DNA of 64,000 nt from Mycolicibacterium komanii (lineage in GTDB: Bacteria; Actinomycetota; Actinomycetes; Mycobacteriales; Mycobacteriaceae), in the NCBI RefSeq assembly GCF_001050035.1, contig NZ_CVTA01000008.1, positions 1-64,000 of the forward strand. The letters run 5' to 3'. The translations under genes and the position numbers were made by a program. The notes beneath the pieces were generated by a model, which had not been told where the DNA came from, did no database searches, and worked only from the letters and a program-made list of their open reading frames with translations. Positions 17,164-25,880 of the stretch are shown piece by piece (position 1 is the first letter of the stretch; every line of letters begins with the position of its first letter).

Positions 17164-18767
17164 TCGACCAGGCCGAGCAGATCCTTGCGCACCACCTTGC
17201 CGGTGCTGCCGCGCGGCAACTCGTCGAGGACGGTGATCTGCCGCGGGACCTTGTAGTTGGCGAGGTTGTCGCGGACGTGCTGTTTGAGATCGTCGGGGGT
17301 GGCGCGCCCTCCGTCGTTGAGCACGACGAAGGCAACGAGACGCTGACCGTACTGCTCGTCGTCGACGCCCAGCACCACGGCCTCCTTGACGTCGGAATGC
17401 CGGGTCAACGTCTTCTCGACCTCGATCGGATAGACGTTCTCTCCACCCGAGACGATCATCTCGTCGTCGCGGCCGACCACGAACAATCGCCCGGCCTCGT
17501 CGAGATAACCGACATCTCCCGAAGCCATGAACCCGTCGTGGAAGTCCTTGGTGTTGCCGGAGGTGTACCCGTCGAACAACGTGCCGCTGCGGACGAAGAT
17601 CTGGCCGGTCTCACCGGTGGGCAGCTCGTTGAAATCCGCGTCGTAGATGCGGATCTCGGTGCCGTCGGCCGGGGTGCCGGCGGTGTCGGGCGCGGCCCGC
17701 AGGTCGGTCGGTGTCGCGGTGGCGATCATCCCCGCCTCGGTGGCGTTGTAGTTGTTGTAGATCACGTCGCCGAAGCGGTCCATGAACTTGATGACCACAT
17801 CGGGGCGCATCCGCGAACCCGACGCGGTCGCGAAGCGTAGCGACTTACCGCTGTAGCGGTTCAGCACGTTGTCCGGAAGGTCCATGATCCGGTCGAACAT
17901 CACCGGCACCACGACGAGTCCCGTCGCCTTGTGCTGATCCACCAGCTCCAGAGTCGCCTCGGGGTCGAACTTGCGGCGCGTGACGATCGTGCAGGCCAGG
18001 AGCGCGGCGAAGAGCAGCTGCGAGAACCCCCACGCGTGGAACATCGGTGCGACGATGACGGTCGCCTCCTCGGTGCGCCACGGCGTTCGGTCCAGCACCG
18101 CCTTGAGATCGCCTGCGCCGCCGCTGCCTTCGCCGCGTTTCGCGCCTTTCGGGGTTCCGGTGGTGCCGGACGTCAGCAGGATGATGTCGCTTTTGCGTTC
18201 GGCGGCCGCGGGCCGCGTGCCGAGATTGGCCTCGATGAGCCGATCGAGCGTCAGACCCTCGGCGGCCTCGTCGGTCCAGGCGAGAATGCGCGTGGCGTCG
18301 GGTTTGTCGGCCATGGCCCGCTCGACGATCTCGGAGAACTCCTCGTCGTAGATGACGACGTCGGCGCCTTCCCGATCGACCACCTCGGCAAGCGCCGGAC
18401 CCGCGAACGAGGTGTTCAGCAGCAACACGTCCGCGCCGATCCGGTTCGACGCCACGAGCGACTCGATGAACCCGCGGTGGTTGCGGCACATCACCGCAAC
18501 GGTTTTCGGCGTGCCGCCCGGCAGATTCTGCAGCCCGGTGGCCACGGCGTCGCAGCGGTCGTCGATCTGCTTCCAGGTGAGGGTGCCGCGTTCGTCAACG
18601 AGTCCCGTTCGGTCGGGGCAGCGCTGCGCGGCCGCGGCGAAACCGACCGTCGCCGTCATCCCCACGCGGCGCATCGCCGCACCCATCCGCAGGTATTTGT
18701 CGGGGCGGAGCGGCGCGATCAGGCCGGCCCGCCACAGTGTCTGCACGAGTCCGAGAACGTCGGCCAT
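17160..18767 (-). CDS. fadD12: Acyl-CoA synthetase, FadD12-like
   Basis: A 535-residue adenylate-forming enzyme. The P-loop is LLTSGTTGTPKGAKRG, the A5 motif NNYNATEAG, the hinge GYLDEAGRLFVVGRDDEMIVSGGENVYP is intact, and the catalytic lysine lies in GSTGKVVRKDL. It activates a fatty acid to acyl-CoA through acyl-AMP. The gene name rests on overall resemblance and neighbourhood with a PlsC-like Rv1428c homologue and is not proven. It overlaps the convergent WS/DGAT stop by 4 nt and follows the acyltransferase gene by 3 nt. Confidence 0.88.
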   Translation of the reverse strand: MADVLGLVQTLWRAGLIAPLRPDKYLRMGAAMRRVGMTATVGFAAAAQRCPDRTGLVDERGTLTWKQIDDRCDAVATGLQNLPGGTPKTVAVMCRNHRGFIESLVASNRIGADVLLLNTSFAGPALAEVVDREGADVVIYDEEFSEIVERAMADKPDATRILAWTDEAAEGLTLDRLIEANLGTRPAAAERKSDIILLTSGTTGTPKGAKRGEGSGGAGDLKAVLDRTPWRTEEATVIVAPMFHAWGFSQLLFAALLACTIVTRRKFDPEATLELVDQHKATGLVVVPVMFDRIMDLPDNVLNRYSGKSLRFATASGSRMRPDVVIKFMDRFGDVIYNNYNATEAGMIATATPTDLRAAPDTAGTPADGTEIRIYDADFNELPTGETGQIFVRSGTLFDGYTSGNTKDFHDGFMASGDVGYLDEAGRLFVVGRDDEMIVSGGENVYPIEVEKTLTRHSDVKEAVVLGVDDEQYGQRLVAFVVLNDGGRATPDDLKQHVRDNLANYKVPRQITVLDELPRGSTGKVVRKDLLGLVD

Positions 18768-18770
18768 GGC

Positions 18771-19577
18771 TCAGCCCAACACCGGGAACCGGCGTTCTGT
18801 GGCCAGCTCGTCGAGCGCGGCCTGCATCACCGAGCGCACGTGCGCGTCGACCTCCTTCACGTCCGGGTCCTCCCCGAACTGCTCGACCACATTAATCGGC
18901 GGCAGGACCCGGGTGGTGATCTTGGCGGGCAGCGGGAGGTTCGGCGGAAAGAACACCGACACCCCGAACGGGAACCCGACGCTGATCGGCAGGATCTCGG
19001 CGCGCAACCGTTTGAGCCCGATGCGCCGGGCGATCGAGTCGCCACGCGCGAGGAACAGTTGGGTCTCCTGGGCGCCGATCGACACCATCGGCACGATCGG
19101 GACGCCGGCGTCGATCGCGGTACGGACATATCCGGTGCGACCTGCGAAGTCGATCACGTTCTCGGTGAACGTCGGCCGGTAGGAGTCGTAGTCGCCGCCC
19201 GGAAAGACCAAGACCACCGCGCCTTCGCGCAACGCCTTGGCCGCGTTCTCCCGGTTGGCGCCGATCACCCCGGCGCGACGCAGCAGTGTGCCGACGGGCC
19301 CGACGAAGATGGCGTCGTGCCCGAGGGTGTACACAGGACGGTCGAAGCCGAATTTCGCGTAAAAGGCGGGTGCGAAGACGAGGACATCGGGGGTGAGCAT
19401 GCCGCCGGAGTGGTTGGACACCAACAGCGCTCCCCCGGCGGGAGGCATGGCGTCCAGGTCGCGCACTTCGGCGCGGAAGTACCGCTTGATGAGTGGACCG
19501 ACCGTGTTGACGATGCCGCGTGTGAACGCGGGGTCCCACTTCGCGACTTCCGGCTTTTGCGCCTCGTTGCTACTCAT
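18771..19577 (-). CDS. Lysophospholipid acyltransferase-like (PlsC-type) protein, Rv1428c-like
   Basis: A 268-residue glycerophospholipid acyltransferase-fold protein. The block-I region reads SNHSGGMLTPD, with the Asp farther from the His than in the classical NHxxxxD box, and the glycerol-phosphate-binding block is FPGGDYDSYRP. The variant spacing is the norm in a mycobacterial subgroup found with FadD12, so it probably uses acyl-CoA made by its partner to acylate an unknown acceptor. It is co-transcribed with the synthetase (3-nt gap). Confidence 0.82.
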   Translation of the reverse strand: MSSNEAQKPEVAKWDPAFTRGIVNTVGPLIKRYFRAEVRDLDAMPPAGGALLVSNHSGGMLTPDVLVFAPAFYAKFGFDRPVYTLGHDAIFVGPVGTLLRRAGVIGANRENAAKALREGAVVLVFPGGDYDSYRPTFTENVIDFAGRTGYVRTAIDAGVPIVPMVSIGAQETQLFLARGDSIARRIGLKRLRAEILPISVGFPFGVSVFFPPNLPLPAKITTRVLPPINVVEQFGEDPDVKEVDAHVRSVMQAALDELATERRFPVLG

Positions 19578-19670
19578 GCCGCACCTGTCATACCCGCGCC
19601 CACCCTCCCCGCCACGTGAATATGCTACTTTCGGAAAAAGAGAATGTCATATTCGCAGGTGGGAGGCGTG

Positions 19671-20756
19671 ATGGCGGGGACGGTGCTGGTGACCGGCGGC
19701 TTCGGTCTGGTGGGTTCGGCCACCGTGCGCAGACTGTCCGAGCTCGGACGCACCGTCGTCGTGGCGGACCTGGACACCCCGGCCAACAGGAAAGCACAGG
19801 CGAAGCTGCCGCGGGGCGCCACCGTTCGGTGGATCGACCTGACCGACGAGGCGTCCGTGCAGCGACTGGTCTCCGACGTCGCGCCGGAGGCGATCATTCA
19901 TCTGGCCGCCGTGATCCCGCCACCGATCTACAAGAACCCGAAGCTTGCGCGGCGCGTCAACGTCGACGCCACCGCCACGCTGGTGCGCATCGCCGAACAA
20001 CAGCCGACGCCGCCACGTTTCGTCCAGGCGTCGAGTAACGCGGTCTACGGTGCCCGCAATCCGCACACCGCGAAGGCACCCGTACGCGCGGACGATCCGA
20101 TGCGGCCGTGCGATCTGTACAGCGGAACCAAGGCGGAGGCCGAGGCGATCGTACGGGCGTCGAAGCTGCCGTGGGTGGTGCTGCGCCTGGGCGGTGTGCT
20201 GAGCACCGATCCCAACGCGATGCCGATGAGCGCCGACGCCCTGTACTTCGAAAGCCTGCTGCCGACCGACGGCCGCCTGCACACGGTCGACGTCCGTGAC
20301 GTCGCATGGGCCTTCGCCGCCGCCACCACGGCCGACGTCGTCGGGGAGATCCTGCTGATCGCCGGCGACGATTCGCACCGGATCCGGCAGCAGGAGGTGG
20401 GCGTGGCACTGGCGGCCGCCCGCGGCCTTCCCGGGGTGCTGCCACCCGGCAGGCCCGGCGACCCCGCTCGCGACGACGCGTGGTTCGTCACCGACTGGAT
20501 GGACACCGCCCGGGCGCAGGAGGCGTTGCAGTTCCAGCATTATTCGTGGCCGGACATGCAAGCCGAGGCCGCCGCGAACGCGGGCTGGACGCGTTACCTG
20601 ATGCGCCTGCTGACCCCGCTCGCACCGCTGTTGCGCGCGATCCTCGAACGCCGCGGCGCATACCGCAACGCCCCCGGCAAATACGCGGATCCTTGGGCGG
20701 CGATCCGCGCTCGACTCGGCGAGCCGGCGTGGGATCAACCCCGCGATCTGTCCTGA
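19671..20756 (+). CDS. NAD(P)-dependent epimerase/dehydratase family (extended SDR)
   Basis: A 361-residue extended SDR: GGFGLVGSATVRRL nucleotide loop, HLAAVIPPP, Ser at QASSNAVYG and YSGTKAEAE as the active-site YxxxK. ATG 19671 has GGGAGG upstream. Family members act on nucleotide sugars, 3-beta-hydroxysteroids or other alcohols; nothing nearby picks one. Upstream, GAATATG (19618) and CATATTC (19648) form a 7-bp inverted repeat around a GAGAA half-site, a weak operator candidate. Confidence 0.85.
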   Translation: MAGTVLVTGGFGLVGSATVRRLSELGRTVVVADLDTPANRKAQAKLPRGATVRWIDLTDEASVQRLVSDVAPEAIIHLAAVIPPPIYKNPKLARRVNVDATATLVRIAEQQPTPPRFVQASSNAVYGARNPHTAKAPVRADDPMRPCDLYSGTKAEAEAIVRASKLPWVVLRLGGVLSTDPNAMPMSADALYFESLLPTDGRLHTVDVRDVAWAFAAATTADVVGEILLIAGDDSHRIRQQEVGVALAAARGLPGVLPPGRPGDPARDDAWFVTDWMDTARAQEALQFQHYSWPDMQAEAAANAGWTRYLMRLLTPLAPLLRAILERRGAYRNAPGKYADPWAAIRARLGEPAWDQPRDLS

Positions 20757-20774
20757 CGGCCTAGTGTTCGGCGG

Positions 20775-21617
20775 GTGAAGACGTTCAACGGCCGCGCAGC
20801 GGTCATCACCGGCGGAGCGAGCGGCATCGGGTTCGCCGCGGCACAGGAATTCGCCCGACGCGGGGCGCGCATCATGCTCAGCGACATCGATTCGACGGCG
20901 CTCGATCGCGCGGTGGCCGACCTGCGCGCCGACGGCGTCGACGCCCACGGAGCGGTGTGCGATGTGCGCAAGCTCGACGACGTCAACCGGCTGGCCGACG
21001 AGGCCTTCGGCGTGTTCGGCGACGTACATCTGGTGTTCAACAACGCCGGCATCGCCTACGCCGGGCCGATCGTCGAGACCAGCCACGACGATTGGCGGTT
21101 CGTCATCGACGTGGACCTGTGGGGACCGATCCACGGCGTCGAGGCGTTCCTGCCGCGGCTGATCGCGCAGGAAGCCGACAGCCACATCGCGTTCACGTCG
21201 TCGTTCGCCGGGCTGATCCCCAACGTCGGGCTGGGGCCGTATTGCGTCGCCAAGTACGGCGTCGTCGCGCTCGCCGAAACGCTGTCGCGGGAGGTGCGCG
21301 GCAACGGGATCGGTGTGACGGTGCTGTGCCCGATGATCGTCGACACCAACCTGCTGGCCAACACCGAACGCGTCCGCAGCGACGACTACGGCCCGGCCAG
21401 CGCGTCGGATGCGGAAACGGTGCAGCAGCTGGCCTCGGACCCGAGCGACGACTCGGTGCTCAACGTCGACGAGGTGGCCCGCCTGACGGCCGATGCGATC
21501 GAGGCCAACCGGCTCTACGTGCTGCCGCACAGCGCGGCCCGCGGCTCGATCCGCCGCCGCTTCGAGCGCATCGACCGCACCTTCGAGGACCAGTCCGCCG
21601 CCGGTTGGGCCCACTGA
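20775..21617 (+). CDS. Short-chain dehydrogenase/reductase
   Basis: A 280-residue classical SDR starting at GTG: TGGASGIG, NNAGIAYAG, FTSSFAG and YCVAKYG (Ser and YxxxK both intact). The long, arginine-rich C-terminal extension (SIRRRFERIDRTFEDQ) is common in mycobacterial SDRs of unknown substrate. It follows the epimerase by 18 nt and ends just before the large palindrome at 21626. Confidence 0.88.
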   Translation: MKTFNGRAAVITGGASGIGFAAAQEFARRGARIMLSDIDSTALDRAVADLRADGVDAHGAVCDVRKLDDVNRLADEAFGVFGDVHLVFNNAGIAYAGPIVETSHDDWRFVIDVDLWGPIHGVEAFLPRLIAQEADSHIAFTSSFAGLIPNVGLGPYCVAKYGVVALAETLSREVRGNGIGVTVLCPMIVDTNLLANTERVRSDDYGPASASDAETVQQLASDPSDDSVLNVDEVARLTADAIEANRLYVLPHSAARGSIRRRFERIDRTFEDQSAAGWAH

Positions 21618-21625
21618 CCGAGAGC

Positions 21626-21674
21626 GATTTCGGTGCACTAGCAGTCGCTGAGCGACCGGTAGTGCACCGAAATC
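21626..21674. terminator. 49-bp palindromic element between convergent SDR genes
   Basis: GATTTCGGTGCACTA (21626-21640) and TAGTGCACCGAAATC (21660-21674) are perfect 15-bp inverted repeats. The loop contains a second stem, GTCGCT-g-AGCGAC (21644-21656). The element sits exactly between two convergent stops and overlaps the minus-strand stop by 2 nt, so it most likely terminates transcription from both sides. Confidence 0.8.
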
Positions 21675-22521
21675 ACCCCGGCGGGCCGAGCGTCGGCCTG
21701 CCGGTCCGCGGATGGTGGTACCAGCCGCCCGCGGCCTGGGTTCCACCGTCGACGTGGATCGTTTGACCGGTGATGTAGCTCGCCAGATCGGAGGCGAGAA
21801 ACACTGCGGCACCGGCAATCTCGTCGACATGTCCAGGCCTGCCCATCGGTATGCCCGACGCGACGTCGGACCGTAGTGTGCCGCCGGAGATCTGCATCAG
21901 TCCCTCGGTCAGCGTGAGGTCCGGAGCGAGCGCGTTGACGCGGATGCCGCGCGGCGAGAGCTCGAACGCGGCGGTCTGCGTGTAGTTGATGACGCCGGCC
22001 TTGGCCGCGGCGTAGGCGGCGTATCCGGGCGCGGCCCGGACACCCTCGATCGAGGTCACGTTGATGACGCTGCCGGACTCACCCGCTTCGACGAGCCGGC
22101 GCGCGACGCGCTGGGTGCACAACAGCACGTGACGAAGGTTGGCCTTGTACAAGGCATCCCAGCCGTTCTCCGTAGTCTCGAGCATCGGCGAGTTGAACAC
22201 CCCGCCGGCGTTGTTCACCAGGATCGAGACCTCGCCGAGTTCGGCGACGGTGGTAGCGAGCGCGGTGTCGACCTGCGCGCTGTCGCGCACGTCGGTGACG
22301 ACGCCCAGCGCGCTTCCACCGGCCGAGCCCGCGATCTCGCCAAGGCTTTCGGCGGTCGCGGCGCAGGTCTCGGGGTCACGCTCCCAGATCGCGACCGAGG
22401 CGCCGAACGCCGCCAACCCTTCGGCGATGCCCTTGCCGATGCCCGCGCCACCGCCCGTCACGACCGCGACGCGCCCGGTCAGCATGATGTCCGACGGATC
22501 GATGGCCACGGTTCGAGTCAA
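21673..22521 (-). CDS. Short-chain dehydrogenase/reductase
   Basis: A 282-residue SDR: TGGGAGIGKGIAEGL, NNAGGVFNS, NVTSIEG and YAAAKAG. A TTG at 22521 overlaps the CoA-transferase stop by 4 nt (TTGA); GTG 22509 or ATG 22485 are also possible starts. The C-terminal tail GGWYHHPRTGRPTLGPPG is proline/glycine-rich, and similar tails occur in actinobacterial SDRs. It is the last gene of the long minus-strand catabolic operon. Confidence 0.85.
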   Translation of the reverse strand: MTRTVAIDPSDIMLTGRVAVVTGGGAGIGKGIAEGLAAFGASVAIWERDPETCAATAESLGEIAGSAGGSALGVVTDVRDSAQVDTALATTVAELGEVSILVNNAGGVFNSPMLETTENGWDALYKANLRHVLLCTQRVARRLVEAGESGSVINVTSIEGVRAAPGYAAYAAAKAGVINYTQTAAFELSPRGIRVNALAPDLTLTEGLMQISGGTLRSDVASGIPMGRPGHVDEIAGAAVFLASDLASYITGQTIHVDGGTQAAGGWYHHPRTGRPTLGPPG

Positions 22522-24929
22522 CCAGTTTTTGTCGTGCGAATGGTGAGACCCGCGGGCGCCGATCCGATGACACCCTGTTCCTCCAACTCAGCGATGTCGT
22601 GCTCGCCGAGTCCCAGACCGGAAAGCACCTCGCGGTTGTGCTGTCCCAGCAGCGGTGCGGGGCTGCGGTGGAAGCTGCGCTTCGACGCGATGCGCATGGG
22701 CAGCGTGCTGTGCCGCGCCGGCGGGTTGACCGGATGGTCGACGGTCTCGTAGAAGCCGCGGTGCACCAGCTGCGGGAGGTCGGCGACTCGATGCGGTTGC
22801 ATCACCTTGGCCACCGGCACGCCTGCCGCCCAGAGGGTTTCGACGACATCGTCACCGGTTCGGTCGGCGCACCACGCGCTCAGGTGCTCGTCGATGGTGT
22901 CGTGGTGGCGGCGCCGGCCGTCGGCCGTGGCGAACTCTTCGGTCGCCCATGTGGGCCGCCCGAGCGCCTCGACCAGGCCCGCCCACTGGCCGTCGGTGGC
23001 GACCGCGATCGCGACCCAGTCGTCGGGGCGACCGAACTCGTCGAGCTCACTGGTGCGGTACAGGTTCTGCGGCGCGGCGGTCGGTCCTCGGTTCCCCTGG
23101 CGTTGCAGCAGGTTTCCGTATGCCGAGTACTCGATGACCTGTTCGGCGGCGACGTTGAGCGCGGCGTCGACCATTGCGGCCTCGATCCGGACACCTTCGC
23201 CCGTTCGCCGACGGTGTGCCAGCGCGAGCATCAGCGCGTTGAGCCCGTGCACCCCCGCGTTGGGATCGCCCACGGAATACGGTTCGACCGGGTTCTGATC
23301 GGGATGGCCGGTCAGCCAGGTGATTCCGGAGCAGTCCTCGATGACATAGGCGAATGCCGGCTTGTCACGCCACGGGCCGTCGAGCCCGAATCCCGGCATC
23401 CGCATGACGATAGCGTCGGGACGTAACCGGTGCACCGCGTCGAAATCCAGACCGATCTGGTCGAGCACACGCGGGGTGTAATTCTCGACGATCACGTCGC
23501 AGGTCGCGATCAGCTTGCGCAGCAGTTCGACGCCGCGTTCCGAGCGGATGTCGAGCGTGACGCTCTTCTTGTTGGTGTTCAGCCCGGAGAAGATCGGTGA
23601 ACGTTCCCACCACTGCTCCTCGGTGATCGGCACCCCCGCGATGAGCCGCGTGCCGTCGGGACGAGCCGTCGACTCGATGTGGATGACCTCGGCGCCGAGG
23701 AGCGCGAGCGTGTGGGTGCATGACGGCCCGGCCCAGAAGCTTGTCATGTCGAGCACGCGAAGACCGTCGAACGGTGGTTGTCTCGAAAGAGAATGCTCGG
23801 TCGCCCTACTAACTGGTTTACGACCGGGAACGCTATTTCGCGAACGGTACTCGTCGGTGTGCTCACCAAGGCGCGGCGCGGCCTGTGGCTCACGCAGCAG
23901 TGACGGTGTGGTGCGATACGGCGCGCCGGGTTGGGTGAACCCGTCGCGGGGGTTGGTGACGAAGGTACCGCGTTCGACGAACTGGTCGAATTCCGTTACG
24001 GTGGCGCCGTTTCCGATCGGGGCGTTCGGGATCCGGAAGGCGCTGGACAACTCGAGGATATCCTCGACGCGGTTGTCGCGCACCCACTCGTAGATCTGCT
24101 CGGCGTGGATGTTGGCCTGTTCGGTGATCGACAGGTCGCCGCCCTCGTCGATCCACTCGTCGTGGCCCACCATCGCGCACAGGTCGAACCACTGTTGCGC
24201 CGTGCCGCATCCCAACGCGACCAGACCGTTGGCCGCGGACGCCACACCGGGAACAGTAAGCCGGCGGCGGTCCCGAAACGGTCGCCCCAGCGCCTCATTG
24301 AATGACACCGAATAATAAGTCAGGCAGAGAATCTGGGCTTCGAGGATCGAGACATCCACCAGGCCGGACGCCGCCGTCGTGCCCGCCGCCGCGTACGCAC
24401 CCGCGAGCCACTCCCCGATCTGGCCCGCGACGTAGACCGGCGCGCGGTCCTGCGCTCCCCTGCCCAGGCCAATCATGCCGCCCGACCACGCCTGCAACGT
24501 GAACTCGGTGGCGGGTTTGTCGGCCCACGGACCCTCGAGCCCGAACGGGGTGATCGCGGTGACGGTCAGATGGCCGTACGCGTCGGCGATCGCGGTCGGC
24601 GCGAACTCGTCGAGTTCGGCCACCTCCGACCCCCGCGACCACACCACCGCGTCGGCCGACCGCAGCAATGCGCGCAGCATGTCGAGATCGGCGGCGCTGC
24701 GCGGGTCGACGACGACGCTGTGTTTCGAGCAACCCAGAAAACTGAACAGCGCGCTGTCACTGCCGGGCTCGATGCGGGCACCCGAAGCCGACCATGACCG
24801 CAGCGGATCACCCTGCGGTGACTCGACTTTGACCACCGTGGCGCCACCGTCAGCGAGCAACTTGGTGGCGTAGCCTCCGGCGATGCCGCTCGCCAGATCA
24901 ACGATCGTGAAGTCGTCCAGCGCCGGCAC
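22518..24929 (-). CDS. Double-domain CaiB/BaiF family III CoA-transferase
   Basis: An 803-residue protein made of two complete CaiB-like domains joined near residue 385. Domain 1 (IVDLASGIAGGYATKLLADGGATVVKVE ...) has the catalytic Asp motif as GLVDVSILEA. Domain 2 (VLDMTSFWAGPSCTHTLALLGAEVIHIE ...) has RIEAAMVDAA at that position, with Glu in place of Asp. Family III enzymes normally work as interlocked homodimers, so a fused tandem would be an intramolecular pair with perhaps one active site. It transfers CoA between acids. GTG start overlaps the crotonase stop by 1 nt. Confidence 0.88.
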   Translation of the reverse strand: MPALDDFTIVDLASGIAGGYATKLLADGGATVVKVESPQGDPLRSWSASGARIEPGSDSALFSFLGCSKHSVVVDPRSAADLDMLRALLRSADAVVWSRGSEVAELDEFAPTAIADAYGHLTVTAITPFGLEGPWADKPATEFTLQAWSGGMIGLGRGAQDRAPVYVAGQIGEWLAGAYAAAGTTAASGLVDVSILEAQILCLTYYSVSFNEALGRPFRDRRRLTVPGVASAANGLVALGCGTAQQWFDLCAMVGHDEWIDEGGDLSITEQANIHAEQIYEWVRDNRVEDILELSSAFRIPNAPIGNGATVTEFDQFVERGTFVTNPRDGFTQPGAPYRTTPSLLREPQAAPRLGEHTDEYRSRNSVPGRKPVSRATEHSLSRQPPFDGLRVLDMTSFWAGPSCTHTLALLGAEVIHIESTARPDGTRLIAGVPITEEQWWERSPIFSGLNTNKKSVTLDIRSERGVELLRKLIATCDVIVENYTPRVLDQIGLDFDAVHRLRPDAIVMRMPGFGLDGPWRDKPAFAYVIEDCSGITWLTGHPDQNPVEPYSVGDPNAGVHGLNALMLALAHRRRTGEGVRIEAAMVDAALNVAAEQVIEYSAYGNLLQRQGNRGPTAAPQNLYRTSELDEFGRPDDWVAIAVATDGQWAGLVEALGRPTWATEEFATADGRRRHHDTIDEHLSAWCADRTGDDVVETLWAAGVPVAKVMQPHRVADLPQLVHRGFYETVDHPVNPPARHSTLPMRIASKRSFHRSPAPLLGQHNREVLSGLGLGEHDIAELEEQGVIGSAPAGLTIRTTKTG

Positions 24930-25879
24930 TAGTCCTTCTTCCTGCGGTTCGTCTTGCTCAACCGGAACTCCGGCGGGAACTTGTCGTCGTTGTCGTTGAC
25001 GGCGTCCGCGAGGCCCACATCGATCGCGTCGGCGAGCATGAAGTCGTCACCGTCCGGTCGTGCCGCGCCGCCCATCGACTCGAACATCGCCGACAGCAGG
25101 CTGCCGAGGTATTCGCCTTGGAACTGCTTGACCACCTCGAAGAACACCTTCTGCTGAAAGACACTGTCCACCGGCCGGTTCCGCGCGCACGCGTGAGCGT
25201 ACTTGGCGACCTCGGCCTCGAGCTGGTCGCGCGGCACCACCTTGTTCAGGAAGTTGCACGCCAGCATCTCGTCGGCGGTGAACGGCCGGCCCGTGAACAC
25301 CATCTCCTGGAACGGCCGCAGTCCCATGGTCATCACCCATGTCCACATCCGCGGTCCCCAGCCGAAATACCGGAACGACGGATGACCGAACAACGCGTCA
25401 TCGCTGGAGATCACCAAGTCCGCGTCGGCGCACTGGTAGAAGTGCCAGCCGTAGCAGTAGCCCTTGGCCTCGACGATGCTGATCTTCTTGAGTTCCTGCA
25501 GCGCCCGGTTGCCCGCCGCGACGTTGGCGTACCACTGCCCCATCGTCGCCCCGTGCCGGAACGACCCCTTCGGCGGATAGGTGACGTTCGGATCGTCCAC
25601 GCGCAGCTCGGCCAGCCGCGCGGCGTCGTCGCCCTCCATGAACTCGGGCAGGTCCGCGCCGCTGCCGAGATTGTCTCCGACACCGCGGATCACGACCACC
25701 TTCACGTCGTCGTCGACGCTTGCACCGCGCAACAGGTCGGCGTAACGCAACCGCGCCGCCGACGTCGGCGCGTTCAGGTACTCCGGCCGGTTGAACGTGA
25801 TCGTCGCGATTTTGGTCGCCGGATCCTTCTCGTAGAGGACGATGTCCTCGGGGGCGGGCCGACTCCCGGAGTCAGACAT
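24929..25879 (-). CDS. Crotonase-family enoyl-CoA hydratase/isomerase
   Basis: A 316-residue crotonase, longer than the usual 260 because of an N-terminal extension and a lysine-rich tail (KTNRRKKD). The oxyanion-hole loop is DNLGSGADLPEF and the second EAKGYCYGWHFYQCADADLV. The segment GHPSFRYFGWGPRMWTW replaces the common region around the catalytic Glu, so the chemistry may differ from hydration. The ATG at 25879 lies 1 nt after the stop of the M24-like gene. Confidence 0.82.
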   Translation of the reverse strand: MSDSGSRPAPEDIVLYEKDPATKIATITFNRPEYLNAPTSAARLRYADLLRGASVDDDVKVVVIRGVGDNLGSGADLPEFMEGDDAARLAELRVDDPNVTYPPKGSFRHGATMGQWYANVAAGNRALQELKKISIVEAKGYCYGWHFYQCADADLVISSDDALFGHPSFRYFGWGPRMWTWVMTMGLRPFQEMVFTGRPFTADEMLACNFLNKVVPRDQLEAEVAKYAHACARNRPVDSVFQQKVFFEVVKQFQGEYLGSLLSAMFESMGGAARPDGDDFMLADAIDVGLADAVNDNDDKFPPEFRLSKTNRRKKD

Positions 25880-25880
25880 G

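Noticed and set aside
17931..19619. Long plus-strand frame opposite FadD12-like and PlsC-like genes
   Set aside because: Shadow of two well-supported minus-strand genes; composition is not protein-like and no family motif is present.
19647..21830. About 700-codon minus-strand frame across the epimerase and SDR genes
   Set aside because: It runs through the terminator palindrome and two recognised plus-strand genes; no domain visible.
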